Source: CAZQWJ01 sp964597265
GTDB taxonomy: Bacteria > Patescibacteriota > 4484-211 > JAGQKX01
Length of the DNA stretch: 64,000 bases
Assembly: GCA_964597265.1 (NCBI GenBank)
Contig: CAZQWJ010000001.1
Span: 29,118 to 93,117, forward strand
Direction: 5' to 3'
The position numbers and the translations under genes are program-made. Shown one piece after another: positions 51,491 through 59,342 of this stretch. Numbering within the stretch: the first letter of the stretch is position 1; each line of letters starts with the position of its first letter. The notes under the pieces were generated by a model that was not told where the DNA came from, searched no databases, and was given only the letters and a program-made list of their open reading frames with translations.

Positions 51491-53146
51491 ATGGTTGCGA
51501 CATTATTAAAAAACGGTAAGAAATTACTGTATCAGGAACAAAAGACAATTCTTTCCGGGGCAATGGTAGTAGGGGCCCTGCTTTTTTTGAGTGCTATTTT
51601 GGGACTTGTAAAGATGCGCCTGTATGCGGGTATTCTTGGTGCTGGCGAAACATTTGACATCTTTGTGGCAGCATTCAAATTGCCAGAGTTAATCTTCCAA
51701 CTTGTTGTGGTGGGTTCACTCAATGCTGCATTCATCCCTCTTTTTTCGGAATATGTTTCGCAACGTGGAGGTGAGAAAGCGTGGTCTTTTACCAGTAGCG
51801 TGATTAACTGGTCATTGTTGCTTTTTGTGGGTTTGAGCGTGGGCATGTATGTGGCTGCTCGGCCATTGAGTTTTTTGGTAGCCGCAGGGTTTACCGAACC
51901 ACAGCGAGAAATCCTTGTTGAATTAATGCGAATTTTGCTCCTTTCTCCGATCCTGCTGGGCTTATCCAGTTATATCGCCGGCACGTTGCAAGCGTTTAAA
52001 CGTTTCTTTTTGCCGTATCTCTCGCCGTTACTGTATAACTTAGGTGCTATTTTTGGGGTGGTTGTACTCTATCCTATTATGGGGGTTAACGGATTGGCGT
52101 GGGGCGTTGTTCTAGGGAGTTTGTTGCATCTGCTGGTGCAGCTGCCGTTACTCTTTCACCTGGGATTCAAATACCGCCCGGTTTTGTCCACCGGTCCGGA
52201 GATGAAGCAACTCGTCACCTTATCCTTGCCACGGACAATTGGGCTGGTTGCAGATCATATCAAAACCGTGGTTATGGTAAGTTTTGCCTCGTTGCTTGCG
52301 GTGGGATCGATCTCATTCATGCGATTTGCCGAGAGTATTTATTTTGTGCCGGTAGGGGTTATTGGAGCTGCCATTGCCCAAGCGAGCCTGCCCGCACTTT
52401 CTGAGCAGGCGGCCAAGAATTCCAAGGGGCACTTTCACGACACGTTCTTGTCTTCGCTCCACCAAATCGTTTTCATGATCGTGCCTATTTCAGTGGTGTT
52501 GATCGTACTAAAAATTCCTGTTGTCCGTTTGGTGTTGGGTATTGGACGGTTTGACTGGGAGGCTACGGTATTGACATCGTGGGTACTGGCAATACTTTCA
52601 CTTGGACTGCTGGCTCAAGCGTGCAACTTGTTGATCATGCGAGCGTTTTTTGCTCTCAAAGAAACCAAACTCCCCGTACTTATCAGCGTATTGGGAGCGA
52701 TTTCAAGCGTGCTTTTTGCTGCTTCGTTAATGATGGTGTGGGGAGTGCAGGGACTTGCAGCTGGTATGACTATTGGTACGGTTATTGAATTTGTCATTTT
52801 GTTGTGGTTGTTAAATATACGAATACGTTTTGACAAACGTAAGCTGTTTGTGCCGATCCTTAACATTGCAGTGTCAGGGTTGGTTATGGCTGCAATGATT
52901 TTCATTCCGGTACGAGTACTTGACCAAGTGTTTATTGATACTACGCGGGTGGTGAATTTGGTTATTCTCGTGTGGTTGGTGCTATCGTTGGGTGGAACCA
53001 CCTATATCTTTTTGACATGGATACTGGGTGTTGAGCAGGTGAAGATTTTCTTTAAGATCTTATGGAAATTGCGTGACTTCAAAGAGGCACTGAGTACAGC
53101 TCGAACCGTTGTCCCTCCACACCAGCCTTCCCTTCTTGAAGACTAA
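51491..53146 (+). CDS. murJ: Lipid II flippase MurJ (MviN)
   Basis: A 551-aa MOP-superfamily protein with about 14 membrane segments that moves lipid II across the membrane. Typical features are the early ILGLVKMRLYAGILGAGETFD, the PELIFQLVVVGSLNAAFIPLF segment and SYIAGTLQAFKRFFLPYLSP. The presence of MurJ implies peptidoglycan synthesis in this organism. The promoter region TGTATATACT lies directly before the ATG. The stop lies inside the first of three 20-base repeats. Confidence 0.93.
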   Translation: MVATLLKNGKKLLYQEQKTILSGAMVVGALLFLSAILGLVKMRLYAGILGAGETFDIFVAAFKLPELIFQLVVVGSLNAAFIPLFSEYVSQRGGEKAWSFTSSVINWSLLLFVGLSVGMYVAARPLSFLVAAGFTEPQREILVELMRILLLSPILLGLSSYIAGTLQAFKRFFLPYLSPLLYNLGAIFGVVVLYPIMGVNGLAWGVVLGSLLHLLVQLPLLFHLGFKYRPVLSTGPEMKQLVTLSLPRTIGLVADHIKTVVMVSFASLLAVGSISFMRFAESIYFVPVGVIGAAIAQASLPALSEQAAKNSKGHFHDTFLSSLHQIVFMIVPISVVLIVLKIPVVRLVLGIGRFDWEATVLTSWVLAILSLGLLAQACNLLIMRAFFALKETKLPVLISVLGAISSVLFAASLMMVWGVQGLAAGMTIGTVIEFVILLWLLNIRIRFDKRKLFVPILNIAVSGLVMAAMIFIPVRVLDQVFIDTTRVVNLVILVWLVLSLGGTTYIFLTWILGVEQVKIFFKILWKLRDFKEALSTARTVVPPHQPSLLED

Positions 53147-53198
53147 TAGTCTACACTCAAGACCAATAGTCTGCACTGAAGACTCGTTGTCTAGACTT
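53139..53198 (+). repeat. Three 20-base tandem repeats, each a small inverted repeat
   Basis: Units start at 53139, 53159 and 53179, with the form AAGAC-N5-GTCT-N7. AGAC and GTCT in each unit can pair, and units can pair with each other. A TTTTTT run follows at 53201. It may be a multi-option terminator between murJ and lepA. Confidence 0.6.
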
Positions 53199-53230
53199 TA
53201 TTTTTTCCTTCCTTGTGGTAAGCTTGCGCT

Positions 53231-55048
53231 ATGCATTCTCAGCCATCATACCGAAATTTTTGCATCATCGCGCATGTGGATCACGGCAAATCTACGCTTG
53301 CGGACCGGATGCTTGAAACAACAGGCACGGTAACCGCTCAAAAGATGAAAGCACAGTTTCTTGATAAACTCGCGCTGGAACGGGAACGCGGAATCACTAT
53401 CAAACTCCAGGCGGTGCGCATGGAATATCGGGCAGAAGCACTAAATTCTAATATCGAAACACGAAACAAATTAGAAGATCGAAATTCGAATGTAGCATTT
53501 GCAGATTCAAAACAACTGTTTATTTTGAATCTCATCGATACTCCCGGACATGTTGATTTTACCTATGAAGTAACCCGATCGTTGGCTGCGTGTGAAGGAG
53601 CTATTTTGTTAGTAGACGCCACGCAAGGTATTCAGGCGCAGACTCTGGCACATACCTATAAGGCTATAGAGCAAGGGCTTACGATTATTCCGGTTATTAA
53701 CAAGATAGATTTGGTCCAGGCTCGTGTCGAGGAAGTGCAGCATGAACTGCAGGAGATGTTTGGGTTTGACGAAGCGGATATTTTGCCCGCCTCGGGCAAG
53801 ACCGGCCAAGGGGTGCAGGAACTTTTGGCAGCAGTGATCGAACGTGTACCTGAGCCAAAAGGGCGAGTGGATGATCTGGTGCAAGCGCTTGTGTTTGATA
53901 GCTTTTATGATGCGCACAAAGGAGTGGTCGCATTGGTGCGAGTGTTTGGTGGTGAGATTGCCAAAGAAAGTAACGCATGGCTTATGCACGGACAGACAGA
54001 GTTTGTTGTTCAGGAGTTAGGGTTTTTGAAAGAGAATATGGTGCCACAACAACGATTAGTCGCAGGAGAGGTTGGGTATATTGCAACAGGCATCAAAGAC
54101 ATTTCGCATGTGCAGGTTGGTGATACGATTACGTTGGCAAAAGATCACAATCAGGTGACACCATTACCGGGGTATCAGCCAATGAAACCGCTCGTGTTTG
54201 CATCGCTTTTCCCTATCGACACGGATGACTATCGACACCTGCGTGATGCGATCGAAAAACTTTCGCTTAATGATTCCGCCTTGACCTATGAGCCAGCAAG
54301 TTCACAGGTGTTGGGATTTGGGTTTAAGTGTGGTTTCTTGGGATTATTGCATGTGGATATTGTCAAAGAACGTCTCGAAAGTGAGTTAGGAGTGGAAGTA
54401 TTGGTGACAACGCCGACAGTTGAATTTGAAAACGGCCAGGAGCAATGGGTTTCAGCGCGAATTATTACCCCAGCAGAGCACATGGGTGCGATTATACAAG
54501 TGTGTACCAAGTATCGTGGTTTTTTGGTGCACACCGAAAATCTGCCCGGCTTATCAACCCATCGTGTGCTGTTGACGTTTGAACTACCGCTCCTGTCTAT
54601 CATGACTGATTTTTATGACCAACTCAAATCTGTATCTTCCGGCTACGCGTCCCTTGAGTATGAGGTGATTGGCTACCGACCAGCGGATGTGGTCAAACTA
54701 TCTATCTTGATCAACAGTCAAGAAGTCGATGCTTTATCATTCCAGACCGTGCGCGAATTGGCCACAGAACAAGGCAGACGCATGGTTGAACGATTAAAAG
54801 AGCTTATTCCTCGTCAACAGTTCAAACTTCCTATCCAGGCGACTATTGACGGTAAGATCATCGCCCGTGCGGATGTGTCTGCATTTCGAAAAGATGTTAC
54901 CGGCAAGCTGTATGGCGGAGATAGGACTCGCAAAGACAAGCTGTTAGAGAAACAAAAGAAAGGTAAAAAGAAACTAAAGCAAATCGGTCAGGTGAGTATC
55001 CCCGCAGAGGTGTTCCGGGAGTTCGTGAAAGGGGGCATTAGTACATAA
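53231..55048 (+). CDS. lepA: Elongation factor 4 (LepA) with an in-frame insertion
   Basis: A 605-aa translational GTPase that acts on stalled ribosomes. G1 is AHVDHGKSTLADR, G2 RERGITIKLQ, G3 LIDTPGHVDFTYE, G4 NKIDLVQ. The later LGFGFKCGFLGLLHVD and C-terminal KADVSAFRKDVTGKLYGGD-type segment (here ADVSAFRKDVTGK) are diagnostic. Residues about 68-94, between the G2 strand and G3, hold about 23 extra residues compared with the family (RNKLEDRNSNVAF among them). The DNA coding for this insertion resembles an intergenic repeat in this window. Confidence 0.95.
   Translation: MHSQPSYRNFCIIAHVDHGKSTLADRMLETTGTVTAQKMKAQFLDKLALERERGITIKLQAVRMEYRAEALNSNIETRNKLEDRNSNVAFADSKQLFILNLIDTPGHVDFTYEVTRSLAACEGAILLVDATQGIQAQTLAHTYKAIEQGLTIIPVINKIDLVQARVEEVQHELQEMFGFDEADILPASGKTGQGVQELLAAVIERVPEPKGRVDDLVQALVFDSFYDAHKGVVALVRVFGGEIAKESNAWLMHGQTEFVVQELGFLKENMVPQQRLVAGEVGYIATGIKDISHVQVGDTITLAKDHNQVTPLPGYQPMKPLVFASLFPIDTDDYRHLRDAIEKLSLNDSALTYEPASSQVLGFGFKCGFLGLLHVDIVKERLESELGVEVLVTTPTVEFENGQEQWVSARIITPAEHMGAIIQVCTKYRGFLVHTENLPGLSTHRVLLTFELPLLSIMTDFYDQLKSVSSGYASLEYEVIGYRPADVVKLSILINSQEVDALSFQTVRELATEQGRRMVERLKELIPRQQFKLPIQATIDGKIIARADVSAFRKDVTGKLYGGDRTRKDKLLEKQKKGKKKLKQIGQVSIPAEVFREFVKGGIST
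53441..53496 (+). repeat. Repeat-like insertion inside lepA
   Basis: This AT-rich stretch carries the words CTAAATTCTAAT, ATCGAAAC and GAAATTCGAA and a 7-base inverted repeat TTCTAAT (53446-53452) / ATTAGAA (53470-53476). Similar words (TTTCGAATTTAGAAATTCTA) occur at 59294-59340. It is in frame and stop-free within lepA. Confidence 0.5.
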
Positions 55049-55086
55049 TATATCAGACTCATTTTGACTTGTTGTATCCTACCCTC

Positions 55087-55114
55087 TTGACCCTGTTCAT
55101 CAAGCCGCTATATA
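55087..55114 (+). promoter_or_regulatory. Promoter of the 55179 gene
   Basis: TTGACC at 55087-55092 and TATATA at 55109-55114 are 16 bases apart; transcription would begin near 55121. The 55049-55178 gap holds no gene. Confidence 0.45.
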
Positions 55115-55178
55115 GTGTAAGCATAAGACTGCCTAATTTTTGCTAATTCTTAACCAGGCAAAGATAGCACGATGATTG

Positions 55179-55694
55179 ATGGTCTCTAAGATCTTATTGC
55201 GCCTTATTGATGAAACGATTATTCCAGCGGTATTAGTGGTTGTTACCAAAGTAATAAGTATGTGGTTGGTAACGGTGGTGTTCGGTATTGATTGGCAGCT
55301 GTCTTTGTCAGTAACCTCACGAGGAATTGAGTTTGCCAGCCGTGAGGGATTGCTGATGGTTAATTCGTACTCTAATCTCATTGTAGTCTTGGTGCTGGGG
55401 ATCGGGTTGGTTTGGCTACTGGCTCAAGCGTATCATTTTCACGAAACACACATCTCTCCTTCTTTTACCCTGAGACTTCTTTCTCTTAATCTGACACGGC
55501 TCATCACGTCTTCAGTAGAAATTTATCACAAGGCATTGGTCTGGTTATCGTACCTGTGGTTGGTGGTTGTAGTGAGTCTTGTCCACACACTGCTGGATAT
55601 TTCCTACGGGTGGGTGACTGGGGTTAGTTTTGCCATTGCGGCATTTCTGACGTGGTTGTTTGTAAATGACTTGGAAAGGGAACTGCCCATATGA
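55179..55694 (+). CDS. Integral membrane protein, unknown
   Basis: About 171 aa with four hydrophobic segments (PAVLVVVTKVISMWLVTVVF, LIVVLVLGIGLVWLLAQAY, ALVWLSYLWLVVVVSLVHTL, VTGVSFAIAAFLTWLFV). No catalytic motif is visible. The ATG 55179 is preferred over the TTG three bases earlier. It overlaps the next secreted-protein gene by 4 bases, suggesting a functional pair, possibly a membrane base for it (inference). Confidence 0.62.
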   Translation: MVSKILLRLIDETIIPAVLVVVTKVISMWLVTVVFGIDWQLSLSVTSRGIEFASREGLLMVNSYSNLIVVLVLGIGLVWLLAQAYHFHETHISPSFTLRLLSLNLTRLITSSVEIYHKALVWLSYLWLVVVVSLVHTLLDISYGWVTGVSFAIAAFLTWLFVNDLERELPI

Positions 55695-56455
55695 TCAAAA
55701 AACCGATTTCATTAATTGTAAATGCTTTTTTGATGGTCGTGTTAATGGGTATGGTCCTGTTGCCGCCCGCTTTAACTCATCTTGTTGCTACGACCATACA
55801 CACATCACCTACAGTGGCAGGCGCTGAAGCGGCGGCAGGAGATTTTATCGTTCTACCGAATTTTTTTGACTTTGGCAGTCATGTTACGTTCAATCCGGTT
55901 TCTTCCAGTGCTGGTTACCAGGACACGTTACAGTTGACAGCATTCCGAAATCAAGTAGCTACATATCACAAACTGTACACAGTGATCAATCGTGCAAACC
56001 ACTCCATCAAGGTGCGAGGTATGGTAGCGTCCGAACCTGAACCCAGCCATGCCTACGAACGTGTTCTCATTACAATGGTTCGACCTGATGATGTACACGA
56101 GTCGCAGTTTGCAGCTGCAGCTTCAGAAGGCGATGTCCACATTGTGGTAAAAGACGGTGCAGTAGCAAATGATACAGATCACCTGTTGGTCGGTTTGACC
56201 AGATTACCGATTTTGGCTGTTTTGGACGATACAATTATGACCGACCCGTTAGGGTCTGCATATGCAGTTGACACAGTGGTGCATCGTGGCGGAATTGCTA
56301 TAACACCGGAGGGGATCATACGTTCCCGGACAACGGATATTGTGCTTAATCCAGGAGAGTCAGTACATATCAATGTCGTTGTGACAGGAAGAAACGATGT
56401 TGAGTCGCAGACATTCACCGTGCCACTCGTTATTGTACCTGTTGCCGAAGAATAA
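55691..56455 (+). CDS. Secreted beta-sandwich-type protein, unknown
   Basis: A 254-aa protein with a signal peptide or anchor (IVNAFLMVVLMGMVLLPPALT) and a probable cleavage region near AGAEAAAG. The mature part starts FIVLPNFFDFGSH and has repeated beta-strand patterns ending VLNPGESVHINVVVTG and FTVPLVIVPVAEE, similar in style to bacterial Ig-like or CARDB-like domains. No cysteines. It is coupled to the preceding membrane protein and convergent with the WecA-like gene. Confidence 0.62.
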   Translation: MIKKPISLIVNAFLMVVLMGMVLLPPALTHLVATTIHTSPTVAGAEAAAGDFIVLPNFFDFGSHVTFNPVSSSAGYQDTLQLTAFRNQVATYHKLYTVINRANHSIKVRGMVASEPEPSHAYERVLITMVRPDDVHESQFAAAASEGDVHIVVKDGAVANDTDHLLVGLTRLPILAVLDDTIMTDPLGSAYAVDTVVHRGGIAITPEGIIRSRTTDIVLNPGESVHINVVVTGRNDVESQTFTVPLVIVPVAEE

Positions 56456-56467
56456 CAGAGGACGAAA

Positions 56468-57544
56468 TTACTTTGAGAGGCGTTTTTTGAGCGCATGATG
56501 TGTCCACACAAAAAGTCCTAACGTACCAACCACTACTGTAGCAAAAACAAATAGTTTCTGTTGACTGCTGTCTAGGCTGATCGCCACAACACCCAACAAT
56601 GCCGTAACAACCCAATAAAGCAGAATAACTATACGTTTATCCAGTCCCAAAGCCATAAGTTTGTGATACAGGTGATCTTGTCCGGCTGCGGTAAAAGGGT
56701 TCTTTTTTTGTAAAAGCCGAGCGGTGATTGTTGCAAGCATATCAGTTGCCGGAATCCCCAAAACAATAATCGCAGCAGCCAGTTTGCCTCCTGAGAGCAT
56801 TGAGAGAACGCCCAGCGTATACCCAATGAATGCAGCAGCGCTATCCCCAGGGAGCATACGCTCTGGTGGAAAGTTAAACGGTACAAACGCCAAAACACTT
56901 CCTGCCATAATCACTGCCAAAGCTGCGGTTTCAAATTGTCCAGGGTTACCGCTGGCGTATTTGAGCGATACTGCAGCAATGGTACAAAAGGCAAAAAATG
57001 CCATTCCTGGGAGCTGGCTGGCTCCTTTGGACAGTTTGACCATATTAATAACCCAGACTATCCACAAGACAATGACTACGTGTGCCGGAAGCAAAAGTAC
57101 GAACTGGCCAAGTGTGTTAGGAAGAGATATCTGCAATTGATCCAGATACCATATGCCCTCGCCAAACGGATTGGTCATATAAAACGTCAGTCCTGCTGCG
57201 ATAGCGACAAACGCGGCTAATGGCCAAATAACAAACAATCGGATGTATGGTGAGAGGTCATATTTGTCATCCAAGACCCCGGCAACAACAACAACGCCAG
57301 AACCTATGAGTAGTGCTATCAGAATGGGCGAGTGTGGCAAACCAATGAGACTCACCAAGAAAAACGCTATATACATCGCCACACCTCCAGCGCGAGGGAT
57401 GGGGGCATCGTGGATGATACCGGGGTGTCCTCGGTGAGGATCATCAACCAAATGGAACCTTTTACTCAGATACATGACGACTGGAGTCGCAAGAAATGAA
57501 ATGACAAAACTACCGATAAATAAAGGGATCAATTGACTGGTCAT
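56468..57544 (-). CDS. WecA/TagO-like phospho-sugar transferase (GT4) with altered active site
   Basis: A 358-aa polytopic protein of the MraY/WecA family, which loads a sugar phosphate onto undecaprenyl phosphate. It shows HLVDDPHRGHPGIIHDAPIP, PRAGGVAMYIAF, VLDDKYDLSPYIRL (the first Asp pair) and the C-terminal AAGQDHLYHKLM. The usual NxxNLxDGxDGL motif reads NMVKLSKGASQLPG (about residues 167-180), so two conserved Asp are replaced. Either the family variant uses other residues or the enzyme is not a normal transferase. The start ATG 57544 is preferred over the TTG nine bases upstream. Confidence 0.8.
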   Translation of the reverse strand: MTSQLIPLFIGSFVISFLATPVVMYLSKRFHLVDDPHRGHPGIIHDAPIPRAGGVAMYIAFFLVSLIGLPHSPILIALLIGSGVVVVAGVLDDKYDLSPYIRLFVIWPLAAFVAIAAGLTFYMTNPFGEGIWYLDQLQISLPNTLGQFVLLLPAHVVIVLWIVWVINMVKLSKGASQLPGMAFFAFCTIAAVSLKYASGNPGQFETAALAVIMAGSVLAFVPFNFPPERMLPGDSAAAFIGYTLGVLSMLSGGKLAAAIIVLGIPATDMLATITARLLQKKNPFTAAGQDHLYHKLMALGLDKRIVILLYWVVTALLGVVAISLDSSQQKLFVFATVVVGTLGLFVWTHHALKKRLSK

Positions 57545-57556
57545 AAATAGCAATGT

Positions 57557-57568
57557 TAGTATTTTAAC
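57557..57568 (+). promoter_or_regulatory. -10 element of the solute-binding protein gene, leaderless layout
   Basis: TAGTAT at 57557-57562 ends 6 bases before ATG 57569. The divergent GT4 gene starts 25 bases away, so the two promoters overlap. Confidence 0.4.
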
Positions 57569-58939
57569 ATGCGAGTACGTATAAAACGTGGTCTTTTGGG
57601 GCTTTACTTTATCTTGATCTCTTTTACATTGACAGGCTGCACCATCCCTCTATTGGGGATTGAGGTAACATTTCCAGCTTGGGTGCCAATTTTGGGAAGT
57701 GAATCACGCACGCCACTCACGTTGGAGTATTGGGGGTTATGGGAGCCCGCCTCAGTCGTGCAGCCGGTTTTTGACAGCTACCGGTCTCAACGTGAGTTTG
57801 TTTCGGTTGACTATCAGGTACGGGATCCTCGACAGCATTTCGAGACCGTACGCGCCCGCCTTACCACAGCAGATCCGCCGGACATCGTTCGGGTGCATGC
57901 AACATGGGTACCCTATCTAGCTGCCAATCTTGAACCATTACCCAGTGACGTCATGGACGTGAATACGTTCACAAACTCATTCTATCCAGTTATCGCAAAA
58001 GATCTGGTTATCGATGGCAAGGTGTATGGGGTGCCCTTGGGAATAGAAGGGTTAGCGTTGGTATATAACGAGAACCTGTTTCGGCAAGCAGGTTTGACCC
58101 AACCGCCTAGTGATTGGGATACGTTTCGGGAGTATGCTGCCCGTTTGACTCGAAAGAATGATGCAGGGCAGGTCATTCAGGGAGGCGCCGGGATGGGGTT
58201 TAGTAATCAAATAGAGTATTTTACTGACATTCTCGGACTCATGTTTGCCCAAAACGGGGTGACATTTAGTGATGAAACAGGTGCCGTACGGTTTCATAAT
58301 TCGTTGTCTCCGCGAGGGGACAATTTGGGTGCAGATGCGTTGCGGTTTTATGCTAAATTTGGTTCTAGCGAACAATCCTACAACCCATCTTGGGAAAACT
58401 CTACGCAGGCATTTATAGAAGGACGAGTGGCTATGATTTTTGTCCCATCGTATAGGCTCAATGATATTCTTGCACGGCGTCCCAACTTTACCGTCAAAGT
58501 AGCACCAGTGCCGCAATTTGCGATAAGAGAATCTGAAGGGAAAAATTGGGCATCATACTGGGTTGAGGTGGTACCCAAAAATGGCCAACGTCCCAAAGAG
58601 GCGTGGCGATTGTTGACCTATATGATGGGGAAAGACCAGTTAGTACAGTTATACAGAAACGCGTCAGAGGTACGAGGATTTGGCGTGCCGTACCCACGGC
58701 CTGATTTGGCCGACACACTGAGTCTCGACCAACGAGTGTCCCCGTACATGCAGCAGTTGCCGACTGCCACGTCGTGGTCGCTTGCTGACAAAACACATGA
58801 CGTTATTCTGAACGATAAAATCAAGCAATCTCTCGCCAGGGCAGTCGAGAGTACCAGTGCAAACGAAGGCGCTGCTCCAGGCGCGTTAAACGGAGCTGCC
58901 GAAGAAATCCAGGCTGTATTGGACAGCTTAAAGACTTGA
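57569..58939 (+). CDS. Extracellular solute-binding lipoprotein, family 1
   Basis: A 456-aa lipoprotein: hydrophobic signal then the lipobox LTGC with C24. The mature part follows the sugar-type ABC binding protein pattern: LTLEYWGLWEPASVVQPVFD, DPPDIVRVHATWVPYLA, YGVPLGIEGLALVYNENLF, and FIEGRVAMIFVPSYRL. No permease or ATPase gene is adjacent, so it is an orphan. It could bind sugars or peptides for an importer encoded elsewhere. Confidence 0.87.
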   Translation: MRVRIKRGLLGLYFILISFTLTGCTIPLLGIEVTFPAWVPILGSESRTPLTLEYWGLWEPASVVQPVFDSYRSQREFVSVDYQVRDPRQHFETVRARLTTADPPDIVRVHATWVPYLAANLEPLPSDVMDVNTFTNSFYPVIAKDLVIDGKVYGVPLGIEGLALVYNENLFRQAGLTQPPSDWDTFREYAARLTRKNDAGQVIQGGAGMGFSNQIEYFTDILGLMFAQNGVTFSDETGAVRFHNSLSPRGDNLGADALRFYAKFGSSEQSYNPSWENSTQAFIEGRVAMIFVPSYRLNDILARRPNFTVKVAPVPQFAIRESEGKNWASYWVEVVPKNGQRPKEAWRLLTYMMGKDQLVQLYRNASEVRGFGVPYPRPDLADTLSLDQRVSPYMQQLPTATSWSLADKTHDVILNDKIKQSLARAVESTSANEGAAPGALNGAAEEIQAVLDSLKT

Positions 58940-58963
58940 CAATCCCCAAAAAGTTTATACAAT
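58936..58963 (+). promoter_or_regulatory. groESL promoter
   Basis: TTGACA at 58936-58941 overlaps the previous stop codon, and TACAAT at 58958-58963 follows after 16 bases. A leader of about 19 bases holds AAGGA at 58975-58979. No CIRCE repeat (TTAGCACTC-N9-GAGTGCTAA) is present. Confidence 0.65.
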
Positions 58964-58988
58964 ACAAAACTGTCAAGGATAACACTAT

Positions 58989-59291
58989 ATGGCTAAGAAG
59001 ATACAACCACTCGGAGACAAATTATTAGTCCGTCCGTATACACAAGAAGAAACTACAGCGAGTGGCATTATTTTGCCAGAAACCGCGTCCAAGGAGCGCC
59101 CAGAAGAAGGGGAAGTGTTGGCAATTGGTCCTGGAGGTAAGGCTGATGATGGTACACGCATAGCCATTGATGAGATTGCTGTTGGTGATACAATCGTGTT
59201 TACCAAATATGGTCCGCAAGAGATCAAGGTTGATGGTGAAGAATTGCTGTTGGTGTCGATTAAGGATGTGCTTGCAAAAATAGAAAAGTAA
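58989..59291 (+). CDS. groES: Co-chaperonin GroES
   Basis: A 100-aa protein forming the heptameric lid of GroEL. It begins KIQPLGDKLLVRPYTQEETT and has the mobile loop SGIILPETASKERPEEGEVLA and the roof segment. A clear AAGGA ribosome site precedes it. It is followed by groEL after a 51-base gap that contains a repeat. Confidence 0.95.
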   Translation: MAKKIQPLGDKLLVRPYTQEETTASGIILPETASKERPEEGEVLAIGPGGKADDGTRIAIDEIAVGDTIVFTKYGPQEIKVDGEELLLVSIKDVLAKIEK

Positions 59292-59293
59292 CA

Positions 59294-59340
59294 GGTTTCG
59301 AATCTAGGATCTAGGATTTCGAATTTAGAAATTCTAAACA
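59294..59340. repeat. AT-rich dispersed repeat between groES and groEL
   Basis: The stretch contains TTTCGAATCTAGGATCTAGG and TTTCGAATTTAGAAATTCTA, a self-complementary word pattern found dispersed in CPR genomes. It shares words with the insertion inside lepA at 53441-53496. Confidence 0.5.
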
Positions 59341-59342
59341 TT

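Noticed and set aside
53139..53198. CRISPR array
   Set aside because: The three units are contiguous with no spacers, and no cas genes are present anywhere in the window.
55133..55381. Minus-strand ORF of 82 aa
   Set aside because: It is antisense to the better supported membrane protein gene at 55179 and has no family resemblance or start signal.
58940..58988. CIRCE operator before groES
   Set aside because: No TTAGCACTC/GAGTGCTAA inverted repeat is present.
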